Part shown: positions 48,114-56,868 of the stretch, in pieces
Layout of the letters: every line of letters starts with the position of its first letter
Position numbering within the stretch: the first letter of the stretch is position 1
Source: Agreia sp. COWG
Lineage (GTDB): Bacteria; Actinomycetota; Actinomycetes; Actinomycetales; Microbacteriaceae
Reading direction: 5' to 3'
NCBI RefSeq assembly: GCF_904528075.1
Contig: NZ_LR882035.1
Coordinates: 2,170,001-2,234,000 of the forward strand
DNA length: 64,000 nucleotides
The notes under the pieces: model-generated
What the model saw: only the letters and a program-made list of their open reading frames with translations
Database searches by the model: none
What the model was told of the DNA's origin: nothing
Translations under genes and position numbers: made by a program

Positions 48114-48863
48114 TCAGTCGTCGGCGCGGATCGCCGAGGCCACGGCTGCGGCGATGACGGTCAATCCCCTCGCCGTGGGGTGGATGTCGTCGAACTGCAT
48201 GAGCCCCGGCTGACCGGCGAGCGGCTGGCCGATGTCGAGGTAGTCCGCATCGATCGCCTCCGACGCCGCGCGGATGTCGGTGTCGAGGTCGGCGAGCTCG
48301 TCGGGGGGTGTCGTGTCGCCCCAGAACGCGTTCAGCGCGATGATGCGCGCGTTGGGCAACTCATCACGCAGGTAGGTCATGGTCGCCATCGTCGAGTCGG
48401 CGACCTCGTCTGCGTCTTCTCCGAGATCATTGCTGCTCGCGGCGATGATGATGATGGAGGGGTTGAGCCCGACGGCCGCGACTGCCTGGTCCTGGAATGT
48501 GCCGCCGTCGTCGCCGACGGCAACAAAGCCGCTTCCATCGGCCGCGAGGTCTGTGAGCTGCCAGTTGGTGGCAGCACCGATGAGTTGGGGCCAGGCGTGG
48601 CTGGACTTGACGTTGTGGCCGTCCATGATCGAGTCCCCGATGGCTGCGACGACAGGGCCGGGCTCCGCCTCGCCCGATTCGGCCGCGCGGGTGGTCGGCG
48701 GCGCCGTAGCGGAGAGCGCTGCAGAGCGCGAATTGATATGGATGTCCGATGCCGTGCCGTGTGTGGAACTCTGCACGACAACCCAGACAACGGCCGTCGA
48801 GATGATAAGCAGGCCGGCGACGATCGCCGCGACCGTACGCCTGTCGCGCCGCGACGCGCTCAT
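48114..48863 (-). CDS. SGNH/GDSL-family hydrolase, membrane-anchored or secreted
   Basis: 249 aa. An N-terminal hydrophobic segment (TVAAIVAGLLIISTAVVWVVV) anchors or exports it; no lipobox. The GDSL block is AAIGDSIMDG (nucleophile Ser), the block III Asn is in AASSNDLG, and the catalytic Asp/His pair is in FDDIHPTARG. Family members are esterases or lipases, several acting on acetylated polysaccharides outside the cell. A Thr/Ala/Glu linker of about 35 residues separates anchor and domain. Convergent with the glycosylase gene. Confidence 0.87.
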   Translation of the reverse strand: MSASRRDRRTVAAIVAGLLIISTAVVWVVVQSSTHGTASDIHINSRSAALSATAPPTTRAAESGEAEPGPVVAAIGDSIMDGHNVKSSHAWPQLIGAATNWQLTDLAADGSGFVAVGDDGGTFQDQAVAAVGLNPSIIIIAASSNDLGEDADEVADSTMATMTYLRDELPNARIIALNAFWGDTTPPDELADLDTDIRAASEAIDADYLDIGQPLAGQPGLMQFDDIHPTARGLTVIAAAVASAIRADD

Positions 48864-48944
48864 CCGTCGACCTCGCTCACGAGATCGACAGTATCGCGCG
48901 ATGCATCGCGCCGGTCGCGAGGAGGCTGGAAGCCGCCTTGGAAT

Positions 48945-51002
48945 TCACCCCGTCCACGATCCCCAGCCGCGGCCGAACATTCCGCCGAGCCCCACATCCG
49001 GCGATGCCCCACCCCGCGCGCCGTCGCGCGAGCCGAGGTACGAGCCGACGACGGCCGCGCCGAGATCGTCGAGCTCGGGGGCCACGACAGATCCGCCGAC
49101 CCTCCTCGCCATCGAGTCGATGAACCGCGCGAGCCCGGGATCGTCGCCCAGGCGGAAGAAGGTGGTCTGGGCGCCGAGACGCATCGAGTTGTCGAGCTCG
49201 CGCACCGCGTAGGCGACCGTGAGGGGATGCGGCGGGTAGTCGAAGTAGACCTCTCCGCTCGATTCGAGGTGGGAGGTGGGCTCGCCGTCGGTCACGATGA
49301 GCAGCACCGGCTGCGCGTTCGGGTGCTTGCGAAAGTGCCGGTTGGCCAAGAGCAGCGCATGATGCAGGTTGGTGCCCTTGTCATACCTGGCGTCGAGTCC
49401 GGTGAGCTCCTCGATATCCATCACCTGCGCCGTGCGGCCGAAGGCGATCATCTGCAGCGCGTCTCCGCGGAACCGACTCGTGATCAGCGTGTGCAACGCG
49501 AGCGCCGTGCGCTTCATGGGAACCCAACGACCGTCCATCGCCATCGAGAAGGACGTGTCGACGAGCAGGGCGACGGCGGCCTGGGTGCGGGCCTCCGTCT
49601 CCTGCACCTCGACGTCTCCGATCTCGATCCGGATGCCCGACCCTGTCGAGACCCCGGCCCCGGCCATGCGGGTGATCGCGTTGGTGATCGTACGCGTCAC
49701 ATCCCACGCCTCGGTATCGCCGAAGGCCCACTCCCTCGTGGCTCCGCTTCGCTCACCGGCGGCTCCCGCTTGGCGTACGTCGCGGGCGCCCTGTCTTCCC
49801 GACATCTTTCGGGCGACGTCACGAAGAAGTGACGCGCCGAGCTGTCGCATCGCCCTGGGGGTGAGCGTGAGCGCGCCATCGGAACCGCGACGCATCGTGC
49901 CCGAATCCCGTAAGGCCTTCTCGAGCTGTTGCAGGGCGCGCGCATCAACGGTCGACTCTTCGCCGAGCTGCCGTGACAGGGCGTCGAGGTCGAGGTCGTC
50001 GAGCTGGGAGCCGTTGTACGACTGGGCGAGTTGCTCGGCGAGCTGGTCGAGGTCGGCGATGTCCTGGAACACGCCGGTGCCGTCGCCGAGGCCCAGCCCC
50101 TCCTGGCCGTCCATGCGCTCCGATCCGCCCCAGTCCTCGCCTGGTCGAAGCGACTGCAGCGTGCCGTCGAGCTGCGCCAGGGCGTCCATCAGGTCAGGTG
50201 ATCCGAACGCCTGCTGCGCCAGGGCGTCGAGCTCGGCGCGCTGCTGGTCGGTCATCGAGTTGCGCATCCGCTGCGCCGCCGCCGCTCGTGCCGCCAGGGC
50301 GTCGAGCAGCTCGTCGATGTCGGCGGGGCCCTCGGGAAAGTACTCGGCGTGCTTCTGCATGAACTCGTCGAACATCTCGGGAGTGTCCTCGCCGCGCGCG
50401 TGGGCGGCCAGAAGCCCGTTGAGATCGGACAGCATCTCGGTGATCGCCGCACGGTCTTCGTCTGTGGCCCCCTCGAGGGCGCTCTTCATGCCGGCGAACC
50501 TCTGATCGAGAAGCTCCCTGCCGAGGAGGTCCTTGATCTGCTCGAAATCAGCCCTCGCCGCGGAGCTCTGCCACGTATAGCCGCCGAGCTCGCTGACGGC
50601 CGCAGCGGCCGAGGCGGGCAGGTTGTCGAGCTGCATCTCGCTCACGGCGCGGATCTCGTCGTCGAGCTCGGCGTCGCGCACCAACTGCTTGCGCTCCTCG
50701 CGCACGGCTCGATCGAGGAGCTGGGTGATCTGCTGCAGGGTGCCGTCGAGTGTGTGCTTCTGCGTCAGTTCCCGACGCCGATCGGCGACGCGCCTGGCGA
50801 GTTCGTCGAGCCCGTTCTGGTCACGGCCTCCCCTGCGCAGGAACTCTCTGAGCGCGGACTCGGGCGAGGATCCGGCCATGACGTCCTGGCCGATGGCGTC
50901 GAGCGCCTCAGAGAGATCGACGGGAGCCGCCAGAGGGTCGGGTCCGCCGTCGTATCGGCCATAGCGCGAGGCGCGGGTCAGACGCCGATTCGCCCTAGCC
51001 AT
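48945..51002 (-). CDS. vWA-domain protein partner of a MoxR-type AAA+ ATPase
   Basis: 685 aa. The first two thirds are acidic, helical and low in aromatic residues (repeated ALAQ, LDAL, DLDQLAEQLA patterns). The C-terminal von Willebrand A domain has the MIDAS motif DTSFSMAMDG, a second metal residue region YDKGTNLHHAL (Thr) and IVTDGEPTS (Asp). Such proteins pair with MoxR/ChlI-like ATPases and act as metal-dependent chaperones or chelatase-like assemblies. The gene overlaps its ATPase partner by 8 bp. The tail is Gly-rich (GGMFGRGWGSWTG). The client is unknown. Confidence 0.85.
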   Translation of the reverse strand: MARANRRLTRASRYGRYDGGPDPLAAPVDLSEALDAIGQDVMAGSSPESALREFLRRGGRDQNGLDELARRVADRRRELTQKHTLDGTLQQITQLLDRAVREERKQLVRDAELDDEIRAVSEMQLDNLPASAAAAVSELGGYTWQSSAARADFEQIKDLLGRELLDQRFAGMKSALEGATDEDRAAITEMLSDLNGLLAAHARGEDTPEMFDEFMQKHAEYFPEGPADIDELLDALAARAAAAQRMRNSMTDQQRAELDALAQQAFGSPDLMDALAQLDGTLQSLRPGEDWGGSERMDGQEGLGLGDGTGVFQDIADLDQLAEQLAQSYNGSQLDDLDLDALSRQLGEESTVDARALQQLEKALRDSGTMRRGSDGALTLTPRAMRQLGASLLRDVARKMSGRQGARDVRQAGAAGERSGATREWAFGDTEAWDVTRTITNAITRMAGAGVSTGSGIRIEIGDVEVQETEARTQAAVALLVDTSFSMAMDGRWVPMKRTALALHTLITSRFRGDALQMIAFGRTAQVMDIEELTGLDARYDKGTNLHHALLLANRHFRKHPNAQPVLLIVTDGEPTSHLESSGEVYFDYPPHPLTVAYAVRELDNSMRLGAQTTFFRLGDDPGLARFIDSMARRVGGSVVAPELDDLGAAVVGSYLGSRDGARGGASPDVGLGGMFGRGWGSWTG

Positions 51003-52380
51003 AGATGGTCTCTCCTCCGCCGCTCTCCTTGCTCAGACGGCGCTCGAGGTAGAGGCCCTCGAGGGCCAGCTCGATGGCGCCGGCGCGCTCGCCCTCGGTG
51101 GTCGCGCCGAGTCGAGCGCACACCTCGTCGTAGAGCTCGGACTCGCCGAGCACGGGCAGCCCCGCGAGAAAGTCTTTCGCCGTGACCTGCTCACCCGTGG
51201 TGATCATGGCCCCGCCCTCGACCGCGTCGACGAGTACCCGCAAGTCGACGCCGCGCAGGTGGGCGCGCACGGTCTCCGCGGTCGCGGTGCGCAACAGGTG
51301 GTCGAGGATCTCGTCTTCGCGCCCCTCCTCCCCCGATTCGAACTCGATCTTGCCGCCGAGCACGTCGACGGCGGTCTCCAGGTCTACGGGGCGCGCGACG
51401 GCCTGTTCTTCGCCCTGCCTGGTGGCCCGGTGGATGGCCGCGGCCGCGATCGTCTCGGCTCCCGCGATGGCGAATCGGGCACTCACGCCGCTGCGCTGGT
51501 CGACAGAGCTCGACGAGCGAAGGTTGCGGGTGAAGCGGGCGAGGATCTCGACGAGATAGTCGGGCACCTCGGCCACGAGCTCTGCCTCCTGGCGGATGAC
51601 CGACACCTCGTCGGCCAGCTCGGTGGGATAGTGCGTGCGGATCTCGGCTCCGAAGCGATCTTTGAGCGGCGTGATGATGCGGCCACGGTTGGTGTAGTCC
51701 TCGGGATTGGCGCTGGCCACCACGAGCACGTCGAGCGGCAGCCGCAGCACGTAGCCGCGAATCTGGATATCGCGCTCCTCCATGACATTGAGCATGGCGA
51801 CCTGGATGCGCTCGGCCAGGTCGGGCAGCTCGTTGATCGCCACGATGCCCCGGTGGCTGCGAGGGATCAGCCCGAAGTGGATGGTCTCCGGATCGCCCAG
51901 GCTGCGGCCCTCGGCGACCTTCATGGGGTCGACGTCGCCGATGAGGTCGGCGACCGAGGTGTCGGGTGTCGCCAGCTTCTCGGCGTAGCGCTCGTCACGC
52001 CCACGCCAGGTCACAGGCAGCTCGTCGCCCAGCTCTGCCGCGCGGCGGATGCTCGACGTCGTGATCGGGTCGTACGGGTGCTCCCCGAGCTCCGATCCGT
52101 CGATGACCGGCGACCATTCGTCGAGCAGCCCGACCATCGTGCGCAGCAGCCGGGTCTTGCCCTGCCCGCGCTCGCCGAGCAGAACAATGTCGTGACCCGC
52201 GATCAGGGCCCGCTCGAGTTGCGGGATGACCGTGGACTCGAAGCCGTGCAGACCAGGCCACGGATCGCGTCCCTCCCTGAGGGCGGCGAGCAGATTGCCC
52301 CTGATTTCGGCCCGCAGGCTCTTGTGTTCGTGTCCGGATGCCCGGAGCTCTCCGACCGTGGAAATCGTGGGACGCGTCAT
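50995..52380 (-). CDS. MoxR/ChlI-type AAA+ ATPase
   Basis: 461 aa. Walker A is GERGQGKT (69-76), Walker B is GIVAINELPDL, and VASANPEDYTNRGRIITPLKDRFGAEI holds sensor-1 and the arginine-finger region. This is the ChlI/magnesium-chelatase-like class of AAA+ proteins, which remodel a partner through a vWA protein; that partner gene is directly downstream. The Walker B has NE in place of DE. TAGCGT at 52388-52393 is 7 nt before the ATG, so the pair probably starts from a leaderless promoter. Confidence 0.88.
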   Translation of the reverse strand: MTRPTISTVGELRASGHEHKSLRAEIRGNLLAALREGRDPWPGLHGFESTVIPQLERALIAGHDIVLLGERGQGKTRLLRTMVGLLDEWSPVIDGSELGEHPYDPITTSSIRRAAELGDELPVTWRGRDERYAEKLATPDTSVADLIGDVDPMKVAEGRSLGDPETIHFGLIPRSHRGIVAINELPDLAERIQVAMLNVMEERDIQIRGYVLRLPLDVLVVASANPEDYTNRGRIITPLKDRFGAEIRTHYPTELADEVSVIRQEAELVAEVPDYLVEILARFTRNLRSSSSVDQRSGVSARFAIAGAETIAAAAIHRATRQGEEQAVARPVDLETAVDVLGGKIEFESGEEGREDEILDHLLRTATAETVRAHLRGVDLRVLVDAVEGGAMITTGEQVTAKDFLAGLPVLGESELYDEVCARLGATTEGERAGAIELALEGLYLERRLSKESGGGETIYG

Positions 52381-52417
52381 GACAATAACGCTACGCCCGC
52401 TCGGGCGCCGGGTGCCC

Positions 52418-52927
52418 TCAGCCGATGTTCTTCGTGGCGTAGATGGAGCGAAGCCCCGTGCCCTCGGGCTCGATCACGGCGACGAAGTCCGAGGGCCTGC
52501 GATAGCTCAAGAGGATCTGCTCTGGCATGCCCTTGTGCAGGATCGTGAGGGGCACCCCGCGATCGACGTGCCTGAGCTGCCGGATCTTGCGCGAGATCGC
52601 AACCGCCGTTCTCGGAGGCAGCGCAGCCGACCAGGACTGCACGATGTCGACCCACGAGTCGAACTCCTCATCGCTCAGAGTGGGATGGCCGAGCATCACG
52701 ACACCGACGTGGAAGGGTGCATCTGCTGCGCCCTCGGTCAGCGCGGCATAGAAGTTCGCGGTGAAGAACTTGGCGATGACCGACACCCCGGTCGCCTCCT
52801 GCCGTGCGAGGTAGCCCCGACGCGAGAAGTCCTCGAACAACCGATCGCGCGCCTCTCCGACGAGAGGGCGAGGCAGGATGACGTGAGCGTGGAATTCGTC
52901 ACTTGTCGCAAAGAGCGAGTTCACCAT
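52418..52927 (-). CDS. conserved-looking protein of unknown function
   Basis: 169 aa, no recognised family. It is soluble, without signal peptide or membrane helix. It has an alpha/beta look: EFHAHVILPRPLVGEARDRLFEDFSRRGYLA, HVGVVMLGHPTLSDEEFDSWVDIVQSW, then AVAISRKIRQLRHVDRGVPLTILHKG. The run of charged helices and short hydrophobic strands is typical of a real protein, and base use matches the neighbours. It stands alone between the tRNA terminator and the AAA+ gene. Confidence 0.65.
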   Translation of the reverse strand: MVNSLFATSDEFHAHVILPRPLVGEARDRLFEDFSRRGYLARQEATGVSVIAKFFTANFYAALTEGAADAPFHVGVVMLGHPTLSDEEFDSWVDIVQSWSAALPPRTAVAISRKIRQLRHVDRGVPLTILHKGMPEQILLSYRRPSDFVAVIEPEGTGLRSIYATKNIG

Positions 52928-52971
52928 GGGCTAGATCTCCGGTCGTCGTGCACACGACAGCTGAAAAGCAA

Positions 52972-52997
52972 GAAGCCCCGGCGCGAACCGGGGCTTC
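52972..52997 (-). terminator. terminator of tRNA-Ala
   Basis: GAAGCCCCGG and CCGGGGCTTC form a perfect 10-bp stem with a 6-nt loop, followed on the minus strand by TTGCTTTT. It lies 12 bp past the tRNA 3' end. Confidence 0.9.
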
Positions 52998-53009
52998 GTG
53001 GTGCTGTTC

Positions 53010-53085
53010 TGGTGGAGCATAGGAGATTCGAACTCCTGACCTCTTCGATGCGAACGAAGCGCGCTACCAACTGCGCCAATGCCCC
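53010..53085 (-). tRNA. tRNA-Ala (anticodon CGC)
   Basis: 76 nt with encoded CCA. Acceptor GGGGCAT pairs with ATGCTCC (one G-U), the D arm is GCGCAGTTGGTAGCGC, the anticodon stem-loop is CTTCG-TTCGCAT-CGAAG with CGC at the anticodon, and the T arm is AGGAGTTCGAATCTCCT. It decodes GCG. Confidence 0.97.
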
Positions 53086-53141
53086 GGAACTGCCTTGGAA
53101 GACTATCACGGTACGCGCCGCGTCTTCACCCCGGGCAGCTG

Positions 53142-54017
53142 TCAGCCGGCCCGTCTGCGGGCCAAAACCTCATCGAGATCGATGCCCGCGCCATCCGGGG
53201 TGTCGACGATGCCCATGGCAGCGAAGCGACTGGGCCTGGCGGGTGCCACGGGCAGCTCGACCGGCGGCGTCGCGGGTGTTGCCGTGGCGGCAGCGCGCAG
53301 GGCGTTCTCGGCATCGTGGGCGGCACGGCGCAGATCGGCCTCGATCTCGAGCGAGACCTCTCGGGCGACCGACGGGCGCGTCGTGGCGAGCCCGGGTGAG
53401 ACGACCCTGGATGCATAGAGCGGCTTGGGCAGGGGAATGGGAGTCCACTCGCTGGGCACCACCGGTTCGGCCACGACCTCGCTGCGCTGCTCGACCTCGA
53501 AGGAGGAACCGTGGTCGACCAGGGTCTGGTCGTGCACGGTGAGCCGGGGGGCCGGCAGACGGAGGGAGCGGCCCGCTCGGGCCAGCTTGCCGAGTGTCAC
53601 CACGCAGAGCGACGCGACGGAGGCGCCGATCGCGACGACCACCCATGCGCCGGCCATCGTGATCTGGAAGGCGGCGAGCAGCGCCACGGATACGGAGAGG
53701 AGGAAGACGGCGCTCGTCACGGCCCGCGAACGCTTGATGCGCGCAGCGATCAGAACGGCGACAGGAGTGGCATCGTGCGAGACCTGGCGCAGGTAGCGCT
53801 GCTGCTCGGCGACGCTGCGGGCGGTCGTCGCGACGCGGATCTCGTCGGGCACCTCGCTGGTCTCCGCGAGAATGCGCAGTGTCTGCTGCAGGCGCACCGC
53901 GTTAAGTTCGGTCGCCATGTATTCCCTGCGACGCGACCACGTGGGCATGAAGTAGATCAGCCACAGCCCGGCTGCGACAGCGATGATGAGGCCTCCGCCG
54001 AGCCAGTCCGTTGTCAT
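53142..54017 (-). CDS. actinobacterial membrane protein of unknown function
   Basis: 291 aa. An N-terminal helix (GGGLIIAVAAGLWLIYFMPTW) is followed by a basic region, a helical soluble stretch, a hairpin of two helices (AVTSAVFLLSVSVALLAAF and AGAWVVVAIGASVASLCVVTL) and a long polar, probably cytosolic C-terminal part (about 150-291) ending GIDLDEVLARRRAG. The N-terminal YFMPTWSRRREYMATELNAVRLQQTLRIL looks like a conserved domain, but I cannot name it. TACCGT (54024-54029) lies 6 nt before the ATG. Confidence 0.75.
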   Translation of the reverse strand: MTTDWLGGGLIIAVAAGLWLIYFMPTWSRRREYMATELNAVRLQQTLRILAETSEVPDEIRVATTARSVAEQQRYLRQVSHDATPVAVLIAARIKRSRAVTSAVFLLSVSVALLAAFQITMAGAWVVVAIGASVASLCVVTLGKLARAGRSLRLPAPRLTVHDQTLVDHGSSFEVEQRSEVVAEPVVPSEWTPIPLPKPLYASRVVSPGLATTRPSVAREVSLEIEADLRRAAHDAENALRAAATATPATPPVELPVAPARPSRFAAMGIVDTPDGAGIDLDEVLARRRAG

Positions 54018-54418
54018 GGCTCTACGGTATGAGAGCCCGCGCCCGATGCGGCCGTGTGCGAACGTGTGTCGCGAAGAGATTCATGTGATCTTGTACCTGG
54101 ACTGCTGAACTTGCCTGATCACGGAAACGAAGCCACCTATCGGAGAGTCCTTCTCGGTGCCGCGATTCGACGCTGCCATTGTGCGGAGGTGAGTCGAATC
54201 ACATAGCTCGGTCGATAAGGAACACGCACGAATTGGTCACCTCACGCCGCGTGCTGGTGTCGATTCGAGAGAACCGACTCAACGTGGATAGGTTTGCAAA
54301 GACAGTCCTCGAACATCCGTGTCCGCTAGCTGGTGGTACGACTCTTTCTCGCCGCTGAAGGCATGATGCTCGGCAAAACCGAGGCGTGTGACGCGTCTCA
54401 CAAGTTGGATGGAATTGG
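54018..54418. other. gene-free stretch at the left edge of an accessory region
   Basis: About 400 bp without a convincing gene on either strand; a minus frame that enters it from the glycosyltransferase is a shadow. It ends with a candidate operator palindrome at 54386-54401. No integrase, repeat or tRNA copy is seen. Confidence 0.6.
54386..54401. promoter_or_regulatory. palindrome GTGTGACGCGTCTCAC upstream of the glycosyltransferase
   Basis: Half-sites match at 7 of 8 positions around a central CG. It ends 17 bp before the ATG, a position suited to repression by a TetR-like regulator. No regulator gene for it is in the island other than MarR, whose own sites look different. Confidence 0.45.
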
Positions 54419-55549
54419 ATGATCAAAATTCTTTTTACGGCCGTGTCCGCGCATGGCCACGTACTACCGATGGTTCCCCTGATGGAATCAGCACTTGCGC
54501 AGGGGCACAGGGTGGGTCTTGTGGTGAGCGGTCTATTCGAGCCCGTTGTCGAGTCCGACCTTCCTGTCGGCGTGGAATTGCTTCGTGCGGGACCGATGCC
54601 GCTGGAACTAGCGACGCTTGCCGCTGAACGCACGCAGGGTGATGTGATGTATCCGACCGTTGCGGGGATCGGTGAAACATTCGGTGGGGTAATGCTTGAC
54701 TTATCTCTTCCCGAAGCAATTCCGGCAGCGCGCGCGTGGGCCCCTGACGTGATCATCGCGGACTCCTATAACACTGTCGGGCCCTTCCTCAGCGCCGCGT
54801 TGCAAGTTCCGTGGTGGCGTTTGAGTATGACTGTCCGTCCCCCGACGGCGTGGTTGGATGCAATCGCATTGTCATCGCATGAGCGTTACATCGCCGCGGA
54901 GCTCGAGCCTCGAGATCCTGCCGGAACCGTGGAACTCTGGCCCGACGAGTTGTCAGATCCCGAAGGTGAAGCTTGGGATGACGGGCCCATCATAGAGATG
55001 GCCTTTTCCGCGCACCGGGGCCGCGGCGTCGAAATGGCACTCCCCGCGATCGCTCCGGACCGCCCCCGAGTTGTGGTCAGCATGGGGACAATCTTTTCTG
55101 ACGCGACGGCTCTGGAATCTATTGCGGCGCGGCTGGCTTCGATGAATGTCGACGCTGTCATTACTTCTGGATTGGCTCTTGGTGAAACGACCAAAAATGC
55201 AACAGAGGATTCATCGGTCGAGTGGGTGGAGTTCACCCCAATTGCGCGACTTCTGCGCGGGGCATCTGCTGTGATTAGTGTCGGTGGAGCCGGGACAGTT
55301 TTGGCAACTCTGGCCGCCGGTATTCCCTTGGTCCTATGGCCGCATGGCGCGGATCAACCAGGAATCGCAGCGCGCGTCGTGGAGGCAGGTGCCGGCCTCA
55401 ACGTTTCTGGTTTGGAAGATCTTGCAAGCACCCTCGCGACAGTTCTTTCAGATGGGCGATTCAAGACGAATGCCCGGACTGTCGCAACGGTGAATGCGTC
55501 TAGGCCGAACGCATCCGATGTGCTCACCTTGATTCGGGAAACGGTGTGA
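54419..55549 (+). CDS. GT1-type glycosyltransferase (macrolide/UGT-like)
   Basis: 376 aa, GT-B fold. The N-terminal acceptor domain begins ILFTAVSAHGHVLPMVPLMESAL, the family start with the base His in HGHV. The C-terminal donor domain has VVVSMGTIFSD and the nucleotide-sugar motif LLRGASAVISVGGAGTVLATLAAGIPLVLWPHGADQPGIAARVVEAGAG; the usual HGG is VGG here. It transfers a sugar from a UDP or TDP donor to a small lipophilic or antibiotic-like acceptor. Its codons contain more A/T at third positions than the flanking core genes. It overlaps the membrane protein gene by 4 bp (GTGA). Confidence 0.87.
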   Translation: MIKILFTAVSAHGHVLPMVPLMESALAQGHRVGLVVSGLFEPVVESDLPVGVELLRAGPMPLELATLAAERTQGDVMYPTVAGIGETFGGVMLDLSLPEAIPAARAWAPDVIIADSYNTVGPFLSAALQVPWWRLSMTVRPPTAWLDAIALSSHERYIAAELEPRDPAGTVELWPDELSDPEGEAWDDGPIIEMAFSAHRGRGVEMALPAIAPDRPRVVVSMGTIFSDATALESIAARLASMNVDAVITSGLALGETTKNATEDSSVEWVEFTPIARLLRGASAVISVGGAGTVLATLAAGIPLVLWPHGADQPGIAARVVEAGAGLNVSGLEDLASTLATVLSDGRFKTNARTVATVNASRPNASDVLTLIRETV

Positions 55550-56121
55550 CAGAGACGGGGCGACAGCCGACACATTCAGCGCAGCCAACGAACGCCGACT
55601 ACGAGGTCGTCTCGAATGATCCCCCCGGAGGGACGGGACACTCTCGGCCGAGTTATGAGGCGCTCAAGGAAAGGATCTATGTCACCTTCACGGCCCTCGC
55701 CGTCACTGTCGCTCTGGCCCGAGATCTAGACCATCAATCTGTCAGCAATGCTGTGATCACCCTAACGATGACTGTCTTTGGAACTTTACTGGCGGTATTT
55801 GTAGCCGATGTCACCGCCTCGATGATGAAGGTTGGCACCCTTCCAACGCGTGCTGACATCAGTCACATGCTCTACGTCAGTTTGGGGTCTCTTCGAGTTA
55901 TCGTCGCCCCCACGGTGATTCTCTGTTTCAGCGCCGTCGGCATGTTGGATTTAGCCGACTCGCTTCGCGTAATTTCCCTCGTACTCGTGGCCACCCTCAT
56001 TGCGATCACACTAATCGCCGTAGTCCGGGTAAAGGCCAGGGCGTGGACGAAACTTGTCGTCCTCGCGTGCGTCGCAGCGTTGGGGGCGGCAGTACTCGTG
56101 GTCGAACTGTCGATTCACTAG
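55546..56121 (+). CDS. polytopic membrane protein coupled to the glycosyltransferase
   Basis: 191 aa from the GTG that overlaps the upstream stop. A polar N-terminus of about 40 residues is followed by about five helices: IYVTFTALAVTVALA, AVITLTMTVFGTLLAVFVA, RVIVAPTVILCFSAVGML, ISLVLVATLIAITLIAVV and LVVLACVAALGAAVLVVEL. No family recognised. The tight coupling suggests it forms a pair with the glycosyltransferase, for example as immunity, export or membrane-anchoring partner; that is inference. Confidence 0.7.
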   Translation: MTETGRQPTHSAQPTNADYEVVSNDPPGGTGHSRPSYEALKERIYVTFTALAVTVALARDLDHQSVSNAVITLTMTVFGTLLAVFVADVTASMMKVGTLPTRADISHMLYVSLGSLRVIVAPTVILCFSAVGMLDLADSLRVISLVLVATLIAITLIAVVRVKARAWTKLVVLACVAALGAAVLVVELSIH

Positions 56122-56155
56122 GAGGCCGCCGCTACTGGGCGTGGGAGAGTGCCTG

Positions 56156-56341
56156 CTAGCTGGGCACTCTTCCATACGTCGTGACTCGGTTGGTGGGTAC
56201 GTGCCATTGCTGCATGGTGAGGGCGTCGCAATCGTAGATCTGTGGCTGTGTGCCGTCGGTGGTGATGGACTGCGGGTCGTCGAAGCACCTCACGGAGCCA
56301 GCGTTGCAGGTCGATGCATCGCTCCGCGCCCACGACGAGTA
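56156..56341 (-). pseudogene. fragment of a ricin-B-type lectin domain
   Basis: On the minus strand, before a stop at 56156-56158, the frame reads CNAGSVRCFDDPQSITTDG followed by QIYDCDALTMQQWHV. The Cys-F-D, the T-x-G-T-x-x-Q-(I/L)-x-x-C and the QQW motif fit one beta-trefoil repeat of ricin-type carbohydrate-binding modules. There is no start codon, no signal peptide and only about one repeat, so it is a relic of a secreted carbohydrate-active protein. Confidence 0.6.
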
Positions 56342-56375
56342 GGCTAAGCCTCCTTCATTCGACGAGGAGGTCTGC

Positions 56376-56816
56376 GTGGACTATGGCGACAAGCTTTTCT
56401 GGCTTTCGGTAGTCATCCAGCGCAAGTACGCGCAGATTTGCGCGGAGTTCGACCTGACCCCCTCGCAGGCCACGCTAGTCTGCGCAGTCAGGAACGAGCC
56501 ACGGCAGATGACTGAACTCGCCACGGCGTTGGGGATGACTAAGAATTCCTTGACCCAGCTGGTGGATCGCACCGCGCGGCTCGAGCTGGTCAGCCGGGCA
56601 AGCTCTGTGCAGGACCGCCGGATCGTCCTGCTCCACGCGACGCCCAAGGGGAAGGTTCTCGCAGAGGCCGTGTACGCCGAGATCACCAAACGCCTGCCCG
56701 AGATTGCGAAGAACCTCAACGACGACGACCAGCGCAACTTCGAGCGCGTGGCAACAGCCATCGCGGATACCTCCGAGTTTTCTCCGTCAGGCTCGACCCC
56801 ACCCGTCACACCGTAG
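56376..56816 (+). CDS. MarR family transcriptional regulator
   Basis: 146 aa winged-helix regulator, GTG start with GAGGAGG upstream. The recognition region reads LTPSQATLVCAVRNEPRQMTELATALGMTKNSLTQLVDRTARLELVSRASSVQDRRIVLLHATPKG, where MTKNSLTQLVDR is the recognition helix and DRR the wing, the MarR hallmark. Flanking helices form the dimer interface. It lies directly upstream of the NmrA-like gene and its candidate operators. Confidence 0.92.
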   Translation: MDYGDKLFWLSVVIQRKYAQICAEFDLTPSQATLVCAVRNEPRQMTELATALGMTKNSLTQLVDRTARLELVSRASSVQDRRIVLLHATPKGKVLAEAVYAEITKRLPEIAKNLNDDDQRNFERVATAIADTSEFSPSGSTPPVTP

Positions 56817-56844
56817 GTTCGAGCAGCCCACCACGGTTTGGCGA

Positions 56845-56861
56845 AGTTCATGGAATGAACT
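56845..56861. promoter_or_regulatory. MarR-type operator 1 (AGTTCATggaATGAACT)
   Basis: A perfect inverted repeat with 7-bp arms and a 3-bp centre, between the marR and NmrA-like genes. Confidence 0.75.
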
Positions 56862-56868
56862 AGTTTTA

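Noticed and set aside
54199..54756. 185-codon minus frame reaching into the gene-free 54.0-54.4 kb stretch
   Set aside because: It is mostly antisense to the glycosyltransferase and shows no family signature; only the last 70 codons are outside that gene.
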